NCBI GenBank assembly: GCA_036337035.1
Contig: JAYZFC010000005.1
Coordinates: 124,001 to 188,000 of the forward strand
Source: TMED78 sp036337035
GTDB lineage: Bacteria > Pseudomonadota > Gammaproteobacteria > Steroidobacterales > Rariloculaceae
Direction: 5' to 3'
Length of the DNA stretch: 64,000 nt
The position numbers and the translations under genes were made by a program. Below the pieces are notes generated by a model. The model searched no databases and was not told the origin of the DNA. It saw only the letters and a list, made by a program, of their open reading frames with translations. Shown here piece by piece: positions 36,163 to 43,703 of this stretch (position 1 is the first letter of the stretch; every line of letters starts with the position of its first letter).

Positions 36163-37401
36163 CTATGAATTATTTTTTTCAAGCAATGGTAGGCCCCTTG
36201 CTAAACGGCTCATTTTTCCAGATAAACCCATCATATGTTTTGAAAATATTTTTTTTGCTCCAGGCACTATATCAAAAGTCAGCAAAGATAATCCTCTTAA
36301 TAATCCTAATTTTTTGGAGTTAATACCAAATAAATTTATTAAGCCATGAGTTAAAAAGGAAACCTTAGATTGATCACTGTCTCTCCAATCCTGATAGCTA
36401 CTTAAAACTGTTTTTGAGCCAATATCAGCATTTAGATTTTGAGAAAAAACTTCTGCTAATGAAGCAATATCTCTAAGTGCCAAATTAAATCCTTGAGCTG
36501 CTATTGGATGAAGATGAACAGCTGCACTACCTATAATAACAGACCTATTACCTACAATCTTTGAAGTTTTTAACCGAAATAAAGGATAAGAAAAACGTTT
36601 ACCTATTTTCGTTATCTTGCCTAATCGTTGCCCAAATGCATCTTGAAGTCTATCTATAAAAAACTTTTTATTTAACTGGATTAATTCTTCAGCTTCTTTT
36701 TCTGGAAGAGTCCAAACAATACCAACTCTCTGATTGCTTAAAGGTAATATTGCTAAAGGCCCGCCAGGAGAAAATCTCTCAAAAGCCTGCCCTGAATGAG
36801 GTAACTCAGTAGCACAATTAGCTACAACTGCCTTTTGAAAATAAAGGTCTTTCTTAAATTCTATATTTAAAATTTCTCTAACTTTTGAATTTACACCATC
36901 AGCAGCAACAATGACTTTTGAGGTAATTATATTCTCCTTATTGTTAGAGCTTATTAGAACTTCAACTGAATTTTTACTTAAATTAGTATTTAATAATGTT
37001 GCTGGAGCAAAAAAATTAATATTTTTAGTTTTTTTAATCTGATCCCAAAGTACTTTGCCTAGAAATCTATTTTCCACAGTATAGCCTAGCGCGCTGACCC
37101 CTTCTTCAGAGGATAATATATTTGAATAACCAAAATGCCCCTTCTCAGAAATATGGATGGATTTAATTGGCTCAATATTTCCTTCTAATTGCTCCCAAAT
37201 GCCTATTCCAGATAAAATTTTCTGACTTCCTTTAGATATTGCGGTTGAGCGACTATCAAAACTAGGCTGTTCTAGATTCTCAGGATCAGCCAATTCTACA
37301 ATAATAATTTTTAAAGGTAATTTACTAAGGGTATAAGCTAATGATGAGCCAACTAAACCTCCCCCAACAATAACTACATCGCAATCAAACTTATTCTTCA
37401 A
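36163..37401 (-). CDS. ubiH: FAD-dependent ubiquinone hydroxylase UbiH
   Basis: Hydroxylates C1 of the demethylated ubiquinone precursor. FAD fold start VVIVGGGLVGSSLA; the second motif reads IGSAAVHLHPIAAQGFNLALRD, close to the UbiH-specific form (GNAAQTLHPIAGQGFN in E. coli) rather than the GDAAH form of UbiI and UbiF. At 412 residues it is normal. Its start overlaps the pepP stop by 4 bases, the conserved pepP-ubiH-ubiI order. Confidence 0.92.
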   Translation of the reverse strand: MKNKFDCDVVIVGGGLVGSSLAYTLSKLPLKIIIVELADPENLEQPSFDSRSTAISKGSQKILSGIGIWEQLEGNIEPIKSIHISEKGHFGYSNILSSEEGVSALGYTVENRFLGKVLWDQIKKTKNINFFAPATLLNTNLSKNSVEVLISSNNKENIITSKVIVAADGVNSKVREILNIEFKKDLYFQKAVVANCATELPHSGQAFERFSPGGPLAILPLSNQRVGIVWTLPEKEAEELIQLNKKFFIDRLQDAFGQRLGKITKIGKRFSYPLFRLKTSKIVGNRSVIIGSAAVHLHPIAAQGFNLALRDIASLAEVFSQNLNADIGSKTVLSSYQDWRDSDQSKVSFLTHGLINLFGINSKKLGLLRGLSLLTFDIVPGAKKIFSKHMMGLSGKMSRLARGLPLLEKNNS

Positions 37402-38705
37402 TTAGACAACCTCATAAAATTTTCAATATCATCACCATGTGATGGAAGCGCTTTTGAAAATACAATATTGCTATCTCTAGTAACACAAACATCGTCCTCT
37501 ACTCTTATGCCAATGCCTTTCCAGTGTTTCTTTATACCTCTAGAACTATTTGAGATATAAATACCTGGCTCAATTGTTGTTACCATCCCAGGCTCAAATA
37601 ATCTCCATTTATTGGCAACCTTATAATCACCAACATCATGAACATCAATCCCTAACCAATGTCCTGTTTTGTGCATAAAAAATTGCTGGTATGCCTTATC
37701 TTTAATTAATGATCTCAAATTGCCTCTTAAAATACCTAAAGCCTTAAGCCCTTTAGTTATCTCCTTAACAGCTGCATTATGAGGATCTTCCCAGTGGTTA
37801 CCACTCCTTACTTTCTTTATAGCCTCCTGATTAGCTGAATATACTATGTCATAAATTTCTCTTTGTGGTTTAGTAAATGATCCATTCACTGGAAATGTTC
37901 TTGTTATATCTGAAGCATAAAATTCATATTCGCATCCAGCGTCAATTAAAATTAAATCTCCATCTTTTAAAACAGAGGAATTATTAGTGTAGTGAAGAAC
38001 GCATGCATTATTTCCAGAAGCAACTATAGGAGAATAGGAACAATTTGCCCCCCTTCTTTTAAACTCTCTTAAAAACTCAGCTTCAATTTCATATTCAAAC
38101 ATCCCAGGCTTACAAATTCTCATTGCGTTTAAGTGAGCGTCTAAAGCTATCTTTACCGATTGCTTCATCAAGCTTATCTCTTTTTTACTCTTAAAAAGTC
38201 GCATTTCATGTAAAACATGGCCTAAATCTATAATTTCTGTAGGGCCTCTATGACCATGTCTACCTGAATGCAAATCATGCATCCAGCTCATTAGGCTTTG
38301 ATCAAAATCTCGCCATTCACCCATAGAGTAATAAACACGTTCACTCTGCTCTATTAGTCCAGGCAAAATATCAGCAATATCAGAAATTGGAAATGAATCA
38401 TCTGCGCCAAAATTGCTTATAGCACCCTCATTGCCCTCTCGTGCTCCATCCCAAATTTCCTTAGATTTGTCTCGCTCTCTACAAAAAATTATAAATTCTC
38501 CTTTATCTCTACCAGGAATAAGAACAGCCACAGAGTCAGGCTCCTTAAAGCCAGTTAAATAATAAAAGTCACTATCTTGTCTAAAATCAAAGAAAGTATC
38601 CCTGCTTCTAATTTGCTCTGGGGCTGAGGACAATATCGCCAAGCTACCCTTACCGATATAGTCCATTAAGCGCTTCCTTCGAGCTAAAAAATCTTTTTTA
38701 TCCAT
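37398..38705 (-). CDS. pepP: Xaa-Pro aminopeptidase
   Basis: Removes N-terminal residues preceding proline; dinuclear metalloenzyme of the pita-bread fold. Metal ligands are in LILIDAGCEYEFYASDITR (two Asp), the His in GHWLGIDVHD, and Glu residues in TIEPGIYIS and IRVEDDVCV. The N-terminal creatinase-like domain has IRSRDTFFDFRQDSDFYYLTG. At 435 residues it is close to E. coli PepP (441). The 47 bases before ygfB separate it from the upstream gene. Confidence 0.95.
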   Translation of the reverse strand: MDKKDFLARRKRLMDYIGKGSLAILSSAPEQIRSRDTFFDFRQDSDFYYLTGFKEPDSVAVLIPGRDKGEFIIFCRERDKSKEIWDGAREGNEGAISNFGADDSFPISDIADILPGLIEQSERVYYSMGEWRDFDQSLMSWMHDLHSGRHGHRGPTEIIDLGHVLHEMRLFKSKKEISLMKQSVKIALDAHLNAMRICKPGMFEYEIEAEFLREFKRRGANCSYSPIVASGNNACVLHYTNNSSVLKDGDLILIDAGCEYEFYASDITRTFPVNGSFTKPQREIYDIVYSANQEAIKKVRSGNHWEDPHNAAVKEITKGLKALGILRGNLRSLIKDKAYQQFFMHKTGHWLGIDVHDVGDYKVANKWRLFEPGMVTTIEPGIYISNSSRGIKKHWKGIGIRVEDDVCVTRDSNIVFSKALPSHGDDIENFMRLSN

Positions 38706-38751
38706 AATTTATTTTAATACAGAAGGTGGTATATAAGCTAAAAATTAAATC

Positions 38752-39294
38752 TTAATTAAAGTTTTCAAAAAGTATTTGAACCGAAACTCTGATATATTGA
38801 AATATTTCCTCAAAATCAAATCCGGCATCTCTAGTATGATGTAATTCTGCCTCGCTCAAGGATACCTTGCTAATTTCAACTATATCCTTAATTATTTCTT
38901 CAATATTAGGGCTCGAACTATCTGCTAGATTATTAAGATCAATTTCTCCAATACCTAGTCCATAAATATAGGAACTGCACCATGAAGATAAGTCATTAAC
39001 TCTTATATCGATGGGCATTTTTTCTGAAGAGATGATAGGTTGAAAATCCATATTATCACTATGAAATGTCTCTATTATCTTTTTCTCAACAAAAATAATC
39101 ATCTTTTCATAATTCTTTGAGTTCTTGCCTTTACTTTCAATAAAAGAAGATATTAATGCTATATCAATTGAGGCTCTTTTGCCTGTACATACAACACCGC
39201 ATAAAAATCCATGAAGTTCTGATGGATTTATTAAAATCTCATAAAGATTTATAGAGTCTTTTAGAGACTCATAGTTAATTGCAGTTCTATTCAT
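38752..39294 (-). CDS. ygfB: UPF0149 family protein YgfB
   Basis: Small helical protein of unknown biochemical role, widespread in gammaproteobacteria. Recognised from NPSELHGFLCGVVCTG near the N-terminus, WCSSYIYGLG in the middle and the C-terminal Asp/Glu-rich helices. At 180 residues it matches the family. It heads the ygfB-pepP-ubiH-ubiI series and is divergent from the coiled-coil/zapA genes, as in other gammaproteobacteria. Confidence 0.88.
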   Translation of the reverse strand: MNRTAINYESLKDSINLYEILINPSELHGFLCGVVCTGKRASIDIALISSFIESKGKNSKNYEKMIIFVEKKIIETFHSDNMDFQPIISSEKMPIDIRVNDLSSWCSSYIYGLGIGEIDLNNLADSSSPNIEEIIKDIVEISKVSLSEAELHHTRDAGFDFEEIFQYIRVSVQILFENFN

Positions 39295-39338
39295 GTCTTA
39301 ATAATTAATCTAAAAAAATAAATTATGTTAAAAGTCTA

Positions 39339-39368
39339 TTGACCATTAGAGCATTTGGGCTCTATAGT
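39339..39368 (+). promoter_or_regulatory. Sigma-70-type promoter for the coiled-coil gene and zapA, probably leaderless
   Basis: TTGACC (39339-39344), an 18-base spacer, then TATAGT (39363-39368): five of six matches in each box. A start site 6 to 7 bases downstream would fall at 39374-39375, which is the A of the ATG at 39375. The transcript would thus have no 5' leader. Confidence 0.6.
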
Positions 39369-39374
39369 CTAAAT

Positions 39375-39605
39375 ATGGATAATTATAATAACAATCAAAA
39401 CATGGATATAAAACTCAAAGATCTAGGCAAAAAACTAGAAGAAATCCTTATTGTTTGTGAGAAGCTAAAAGAAGAAAACCTTTTATTAAAGCAACAACAA
39501 AATAAATTAATTGAAGATAGAGCTAGTTTATTACAGAAAAATGACCAGGTTAGAGTTAGAGTTGAAGCAATGATATCGAAAATTAAAGCAATGGAGCAAT
39601 CATAA
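39375..39605 (+). CDS. Small coiled-coil protein upstream of zapA (TIGR02449-like)
   Basis: A 76-residue helical, charged protein (KLKDLGKKLEEILIVCEKLKEE... ending VRVRVEAMISKIKAMEQ). The size, coiled-coil pattern and place directly before zapA match the small TIGR02449 family; some authors compare such proteins with ZapB-like division factors, but function is unproven. The ATG at 39375 was chosen because an in-frame TTG at 39339 coincides with a -35 box. A second ATG at 39405 is possible. Its stop shares one base with the zapA start (TAATG). Confidence 0.75.
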   Translation: MDNYNNNQNMDIKLKDLGKKLEEILIVCEKLKEENLLLKQQQNKLIEDRASLLQKNDQVRVRVEAMISKIKAMEQS

Positions 39606-39919
39606 TGGATAGCCTTCCTGAACAAGTGACTATTAAAATACTAGAAAAGGAATATAAAGTTTCATGCCAAAAGAACGAAAAGAATAACCTTCTTGCATCT
39701 GCAGAGCTTTTGAATATTAAGATGAAAGAAATCAGAGATAGCGGAAAGGTCGTTGGATTAGATAGAGTTGCTGTAATGGCTGCATTAAATTTGGCTAATG
39801 AATTAATCCAAAAACAGGATGAAGGAAATAATTTAAAAGATATAGTCGAAAGTAGAATTAAATCAATGTCTGAATCTTTGGATTCAGCTATTTCCTCTAA
39901 TCAACAACTTAGTATTTAA
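39605..39919 (+). CDS. zapA: Cell division protein ZapA
   Basis: Cytoplasmic FtsZ-associated protein that bundles protofilaments. The N-terminal ZapA fold reads VTIKILEKEYKVSCQKNEKNNL, followed by the DRVAVMAALNLANEL helix typical of the family and a C-terminal coiled coil. At 104 residues it matches E. coli ZapA (109). Placement before 6S RNA and ygfA is the classical gammaproteobacterial order. Confidence 0.92.
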   Translation: MDSLPEQVTIKILEKEYKVSCQKNEKNNLLASAELLNIKMKEIRDSGKVVGLDRVAVMAALNLANELIQKQDEGNNLKDIVESRIKSMSESLDSAISSNQQLSI

Positions 39920-39928
39920 TTTAATTCT

Positions 39929-40113
39929 GGTGCCCCTGCATTGTACGATGCTGGTTAATAGAGTCTCTCGACCCTTAAGTTCTAATATTGGGGTTCTGAT
40001 CTGTGAGTAGTGATGAGCATGCCTTTTTTGGTAGCCTTAAGCTAACACGACTTACCCCACCTTCTGCTCAGGTCTGAGAGCAATGAACCAAAAACGGCAT
40101 TTGCGGGGAGCAT
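39929..40113 (+). ncRNA. ssrS: 6S RNA
   Basis: About 185 bases between zapA and ygfA, where 6S RNA is found in gammaproteobacteria. The ends can pair (GGTGCCCCTGCA with TGCGGGGAGCATC) to form the closing stem, and the conserved GAGCATGCC and AGCCTTAA stretches that flank the central bubble are present. 6S RNA binds sigma-70 RNA polymerase and mimics an open promoter in slow growth. Exact ends are uncertain by several bases. Confidence 0.87.
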
Positions 40114-40138
40114 CTTTAATAAATTAATTAATCGTCTT

Positions 40139-40717
40139 ATGGAATCAAAGAAAAAATTAAGAAAAAAACTCATTAATTTGCGCAAAAAAGTATCTAAATC
40201 TGATCAAAAAAGACAAGAGTTAAATATTTTTAAAAAAATTATCAAACAACCTTGTTATATCAAATCAAATTTCTTGGCAATATACCTAGCAAAAAAAAAT
40301 GAGCTCTCTATAGAAAAAATCTTATATGATTCAATCAAAAAAAGGAAAAAAGTTTTTATTCCTAAGATATATAAAAAAAACCAAATGGTTTTTATTTCTT
40401 TAGACAAAAAAACAAAACTAACAGCTAATAAATTCGGAATTTTGGAACCAATAAATGGAGATATAATTGATGCTAAATATTTAGATCTGGTAATAGTGCC
40501 ATTACTAGGATTCGATAAAACTGGTGCTAGGCTTGGGATGGGGGGCGGATATTATGATAAATACTTCCACTTTATGAGATTAAGAAAAAAATGGTTTAGA
40601 CCTAAATTAGTCGGTATTGGCCTTGAAAAACAGGGGGATTTTTTTATAAAAAGGGATCCTTGGGACATAAATCTATGCAAAATTATAACAGAGAAACAAG
40701 TCTATAATTTTAAGTAA
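40139..40717 (+). CDS. ygfA: 5-formyltetrahydrofolate cyclo-ligase family protein
   Basis: ATP-dependent conversion of 5-formyl-THF to 5,10-methenyl-THF. The family signature GFDKTGARLGMGGGYYDKYF is intact at about residues 122-141, and the N-terminal K-rich RKKLINLRKKVS helix is typical. At 192 residues it is normal. It starts 25 bases after 6S RNA and is probably co-transcribed with it. 5-formyl-THF is a by-product inhibitor linked to glycine metabolism, which fits the gcv genes nearby. Confidence 0.93.
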   Translation: MESKKKLRKKLINLRKKVSKSDQKRQELNIFKKIIKQPCYIKSNFLAIYLAKKNELSIEKILYDSIKKRKKVFIPKIYKKNQMVFISLDKKTKLTANKFGILEPINGDIIDAKYLDLVIVPLLGFDKTGARLGMGGGYYDKYFHFMRLRKKWFRPKLVGIGLEKQGDFFIKRDPWDINLCKIITEKQVYNFK

Positions 40718-40890
40718 AAAATAAAAATTATAATAAAAAAAATATGAGAATAATTTTAAAAAAAATACCATAAGTACATTTGAATGATAAAAAAAGAGAG
40801 AAAATCAATAAAAGAGAAATTACATCATAGTGAATTTTTTTATAGTCAATAAATAAATTTGTTTTTATATAAAAACTTACAATTATTTTA

Positions 40891-40920
40891 TTGCAAAAAA
40901 ATATAACTTTTTTATATACT
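40891..40920 (+). promoter_or_regulatory. Promoter of the H1-like gene
   Basis: TTGCAA (40891-40896), an 18-base spacer, TATACT (40915-40920); the expected leader is about 30 bases. The 170 bases before it (40718-40890) are an extremely AT-rich stretch in which I see no gene or RNA. Confidence 0.5.
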
Positions 40921-40956
40921 CAATCGCGGTTAACCACTAAAATTTGATAAATACCA

Positions 40957-41397
40957 ATGGCAAAAAAAACTAGAAAAAAAGCTGCTAAGAAAAAAGCTTC
41001 AATAAAGAGAAAGGCAGTAAAACGTAAAGTAGCCAAGAAGAAGGCTAAGAAAAAAGTAGCCAAAAGAAAAGTAGCCAAGAAGAAGGCTAAGAAAAAAGTA
41101 GCCAAGAAGAAGGCTAAGAAGAAAGTAGCCAAGAAGAAGGCCAAAAAGAAAGTAGCCAAGAAGAAGGCTAAGAAGAAGGCCAAAAAGAAGGCTAAGAAGA
41201 AAGTAGCCAAGAAGAAGGCCAAAAAGAAGGCTAAGAAGAAAGTAGCCAAGAAGAAGGCCAAAAAGAAGGCTAAGAAGAAAGTAGCCAAGAAGAAGGCCAA
41301 GAAGAAGGCTAAGAAGAAAGTAGCCAAGAAGAAGGCCAAAAAGAAGGCTAAGAAGAAGGCTAAGAAGAAGGCCAAAAAGAAGGCTAGAAGGAAGTAA
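40957..41397 (+). CDS. Histone H1-like Lys/Ala-rich repeat protein
   Basis: A 146-residue, extremely basic protein made almost only of Lys, Ala and Val, with a few Arg in the first 40 residues. After a 24-residue irregular head it is a perfect array of V(AKKK)n blocks (n = 2,1,2,2,2,4,3,3,3,6). It resembles the C-terminal tail of eukaryotic H1 and bacterial AlgP/HctB/BpH1-type proteins, so DNA or nucleoid binding and compaction is the likely role, unstructured until bound. The codons AAG and GCC/GCT give the gene a higher GC content than its surroundings. It has its own promoter and a strong terminator, so it is a monocistronic unit. Confidence 0.85.
   Translation: MAKKTRKKAAKKKASIKRKAVKRKVAKKKAKKKVAKRKVAKKKAKKKVAKKKAKKKVAKKKAKKKVAKKKAKKKAKKKAKKKVAKKKAKKKAKKKVAKKKAKKKAKKKVAKKKAKKKAKKKVAKKKAKKKAKKKAKKKAKKKARRK
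41029..41394 (+). repeat. In-frame tandem repeat array of the H1-like gene
   Basis: The hexamer GTAGCC (Val-Ala) recurs at 41029, 41056, 41071, 41098, 41125, 41152, 41203, 41242, 41281 and 41320. The spacings are 27, 15, 27, 27, 27, 51, 39, 39 and 39 bases: always 3 plus a multiple of 12. The array is thus built from 12-base AKKK modules interrupted by single Val codons and would change length without frameshift. Confidence 0.9.
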
Positions 41398-41425
41398 TAT
41401 ATTTCTTCTTGTAAAATAAGACTGT

Positions 41426-41452
41426 GTGCCCGCTTTAAGCGGGCACTTTTTT
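41426..41452 (+). terminator. Rho-independent terminator after the H1-like gene
   Basis: GTGCCCGC, a five-base TTTAA loop, GCGGGCAC, then TTTTTT. The stem is GC-rich and perfect, standing out strongly in AT-rich DNA. It isolates the H1-like gene from rpiA, which starts 15 bases later. Confidence 0.93.
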
Positions 41453-41466
41453 ATAAAAAAGAAAAA

Positions 41467-42126
41467 ATGAACCAAGATAAAATGAAAAAAGCAGTTGCTC
41501 TAGAAGCGATCAAATATATCGAGGATGGCATGGTCTTGGGTATAGGGACTGGAAGCACAGTCAATTTTCTTATTGATGCCCTACCTTCATTAAATAAGAA
41601 TATTAAGCAAATAGTTTCAAGTTCCGAAAGCTCTTCGACTAGATTAAAAAATCTAGGTTTTAAAATTTCTGAACTAAATAATTTGGATGGGGTAGACATA
41701 TATATTGATGGTGCAGATGAAACTAACCCTCATCTTCAACTTATTAAAGGTGGTGGTGGCGCTCTTACAAGAGAGAAAATAATTGCAGAAGCAGCAAAAA
41801 AATTTGTATGTATAGTAGATCAATCAAAAATGGTAAAAATGCTTGGCAAATTCCCTCTCCCAATTGAAGTAATACCTATGGCTAGATCTGCTATTGCAAG
41901 AAAATTAGTAATACTAGGTGGGCAACCTATTTGGAGAGAAAATTTTATCACTGATAATGGCAATGAAATTCTTGATGTGCACAATCTAAAAATTGACAAG
42001 CCAAAGGAGCTTGAAAGTAAAATCAATCAAATACCAGGAGTAATCACAGTTGGTTTATTTGCTCACAGAAGGGCAGATATACTAATTATTGCTGATAAAA
42101 ATAATATAGAAACAATTAAGAAATAG
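41467..42126 (+). CDS. rpiA: Ribose-5-phosphate isomerase A
   Basis: Interconverts ribose 5-phosphate and ribulose 5-phosphate, supplying Prs. The length of 219 residues equals E. coli RpiA. Motifs are GIGTGSTVNFLI near 27, DGVDIYIDGADETN with the catalytic Asp residues near 80, and LIKGGGGALTREKI with Lys and Glu of the active site. It converges on rpsI with only 3 bases between. Confidence 0.96.
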   Translation: MNQDKMKKAVALEAIKYIEDGMVLGIGTGSTVNFLIDALPSLNKNIKQIVSSSESSSTRLKNLGFKISELNNLDGVDIYIDGADETNPHLQLIKGGGGALTREKIIAEAAKKFVCIVDQSKMVKMLGKFPLPIEVIPMARSAIARKLVILGGQPIWRENFITDNGNEILDVHNLKIDKPKELESKINQIPGVITVGLFAHRRADILIIADKNNIETIKK

Positions 42127-42129
42127 AAA

Positions 42130-42522
42130 TTATCTCTTAGAAAACTGAGTTGCTTTTCTAGCCTTTCTTAAACCAACTTTCTTTCTTTCAACTTCCCTAG
42201 CATCACGTGTAACAAATCCTGCTTTACGTAATGACTGTCTCAATGATTCATCATAAAGCATCAAGGCTCTAGTAAGACCGTGCCTTATAGCTCCTGCTTG
42301 ACCAGTTGTTCCTCCACCTGTAACTCTAACATGAATATCAAAGCTTCCAGTTAACTTAGTTAATTCTAAAGGTTGACTAAGTATCATCCTAGCGGTCTCT
42401 CTTGAGAAGTATTTATCTAAAGGCTGGCCGTTAATTGTAATCTTACCTTGACCAGGCTTTAATATAACCCTTGCAACAGAAGTTTTACGTCGACCAGTAC
42501 CATAATAATAATTATCAGCCAT
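42130..42522 (-). CDS. rpsI: 30S ribosomal protein S9
   Basis: Its C-terminal tail reaches the P site of the small subunit. Recognised from YYGTGRRKTSVARV at the N-terminus, VRVTGGGTTGQAGAIRHG in the middle, and the terminal KARKATQFSKR, where the last Arg contacts the P-site tRNA. 130 residues as in E. coli. It follows rplM by 3 bases in the universal rplM-rpsI operon. Confidence 0.98.
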   Translation of the reverse strand: MADNYYYGTGRRKTSVARVILKPGQGKITINGQPLDKYFSRETARMILSQPLELTKLTGSFDIHVRVTGGGTTGQAGAIRHGLTRALMLYDESLRQSLRKAGFVTRDAREVERKKVGLRKARKATQFSKR

Positions 42523-42525
42523 AAT

Positions 42526-42954
42526 CTAAATATCCAATGAAATTGGTTTTTGAGAAATATAAGGATGTTCAGAACCAATTACTACTTTTAGTTTTTTAAA
42601 CATCTCTCTGCCTAAAGTATTTTTTGGAAGCATTCCTTTAACCGCACCTTCAATCACTCTTTCTGGGGAACGCTTGAGCAGTTCCGCTAAGGATTGGGTC
42701 TTTAGATTACCAATATAACCAGTATGTTTATGATAAAGCTTATTTTCTAATTTCTTACCAGTTACTATTATTTTCTCTGCATTAATAACTACTATGTAAT
42801 CACCAGTATCAATATGAGGGGTATATTGTGGTTTATGCTTTCCACGTAATCTATGTGCAATAGCAGTAGCTAAACGCCCCAAAGTCTTGCCTTGAGCATC
42901 TACTAAAAACCAATCTTTTGTCACCTCTCTTGGTTTAGCTGAAAATGTTTTCAT
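42526..42954 (-). CDS. rplM: 50S ribosomal protein L13
   Basis: Early-assembly protein of the large subunit. 142 residues, as in E. coli, with WFLVDAQGKTLGRLAT, the GDYIVVINAEKI strand and MLPKNTLGREMFKKLKV. First gene of the rplM-rpsI operon, with a good promoter at 42989-43017 giving a leader of roughly 30 bases. No obvious Shine-Dalgarno precedes the ATG. Confidence 0.98.
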   Translation of the reverse strand: MKTFSAKPREVTKDWFLVDAQGKTLGRLATAIAHRLRGKHKPQYTPHIDTGDYIVVINAEKIIVTGKKLENKLYHKHTGYIGNLKTQSLAELLKRSPERVIEGAVKGMLPKNTLGREMFKKLKVVIGSEHPYISQKPISLDI

Positions 42955-42988
42955 AATGAAATAAACAATTGATTACTAAAGAGGCGAA

Positions 42989-43017
42989 ATCTTACTAGTC
43001 TAATAATGCCCTTGCAA
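42989..43017 (-). promoter_or_regulatory. Promoter of rplM-rpsI
   Basis: Reading the minus strand: TTGCAA (43017-43012), a 17-base spacer, TAAGAT (42994-42989), each four of six to consensus. The start of transcription would fall near 42981. The same TTGCAA -35 occurs before the H1-like gene. Confidence 0.45.
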
Positions 43018-43051
43018 GAAAATAATTAAGATTAATGCTGTAAATATTGTT

Positions 43052-43057
43052 TATAAT
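43052..43057 (+). promoter_or_regulatory. Candidate -10 box of coq7
   Basis: A perfect TATAAT only 8 bases before the ATG at 43066. If used, transcription would start within a base or two of that ATG. No good -35 is seen. Confidence 0.35.
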
Positions 43058-43065
43058 ACATTCTA

Positions 43066-43701
43066 ATGAGAATGTTTGACCTCCAAGATAAGATAGTTCT
43101 AGCAGTAGAAAAAAGTCTAGAGACCATCCTATCTCCTAATGAAAGTAATAGGCCATATCCTGCAGAGAACATAGCAGATATAAGTCTAGACAAGAATAGA
43201 TTAAAAAAAAGTCGAAGTTTAATGAGAGTTAACCATGCTGGAGAAATTGCTGCGCAAGCTCTTTATAATGGTCAAGCAGTATTTGCTCGATCTGAAGAAA
43301 CTATAGCTCATCTTGAAAAATCAGCTGAAGAAGAGAAAGATCATCTAGCTTGGTGCGCAAAAAGAATAGCCGAGCTAGAAGGAAAAAAAAGCATTCTTGA
43401 TCCTTTTTGGTATTTAGGAAGCTTCACTTTAGGTTTAGTTGTAGGCCTAACCAATGACCAATTTAGTCTAGGCTTTATTGCAGAAACTGAAGAACAAGTC
43501 GGCAAACATATTAAAGATCATATTAATAAAATGCCTAAGAATGATTTAAAAAGTCAGGCTATTCTAAAGCAAATGGCAGAAGATGAAGCTGAACATGGAT
43601 CTCATGCAAAAAAAATGGGTGGGGTCAAAATGCCGCACTTACTTACTAAGTTAATGTCTATTGGTGGTGAAATATTAAGAAAAGTAGCATACAGAATCTG
43701 A
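43066..43701 (+). CDS. coq7: Demethoxyubiquinone hydroxylase Coq7
   Basis: Di-iron enzyme hydroxylating C6 of the ubiquinone ring, taking the place of UbiF. The ferritin-like fold shows the iron ligands in RVNHAGEIAAQALY (Glu), AEEEKDHLAWC (Glu and His), FIAETEEQVGKHI (Glu) and MAEDEAEHGSHA (Glu and His). At 211 residues it is typical for the gammaproteobacterial form. With UbiH and UbiI it completes the three hydroxylations. A second ATG lies two codons on (43072). Confidence 0.95.
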   Translation: MRMFDLQDKIVLAVEKSLETILSPNESNRPYPAENIADISLDKNRLKKSRSLMRVNHAGEIAAQALYNGQAVFARSEETIAHLEKSAEEEKDHLAWCAKRIAELEGKKSILDPFWYLGSFTLGLVVGLTNDQFSLGFIAETEEQVGKHIKDHINKMPKNDLKSQAILKQMAEDEAEHGSHAKKMGGVKMPHLLTKLMSIGGEILRKVAYRI

Positions 43702-43703
43702 AT

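Noticed and set aside
36163..37401. UbiH considered inactive because GDAAH reads GSAAV
   Set aside because: E. coli UbiH itself has GNAAQ at this site, so the change fits the subfamily and is not decay.
39339..39374. N-terminal extension of the coiled-coil gene from TTG 39339
   Set aside because: The extension coincides with a good -35/-10 promoter, and the extra residues do not fit the family.
41029..41394. Direct repeats resembling a CRISPR array
   Set aside because: Units are contiguous, in frame and lack unique spacers. There are no cas genes.
40920..41475. Two long hydrophobic minus-strand reading frames opposite the H1-like gene
   Set aside because: They are the complement of AAG/GCC repeats, which cannot form stops in those frames. 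Their Phe/Leu/Ala repetition mirrors the Lys/Ala array, and there is no start signal.
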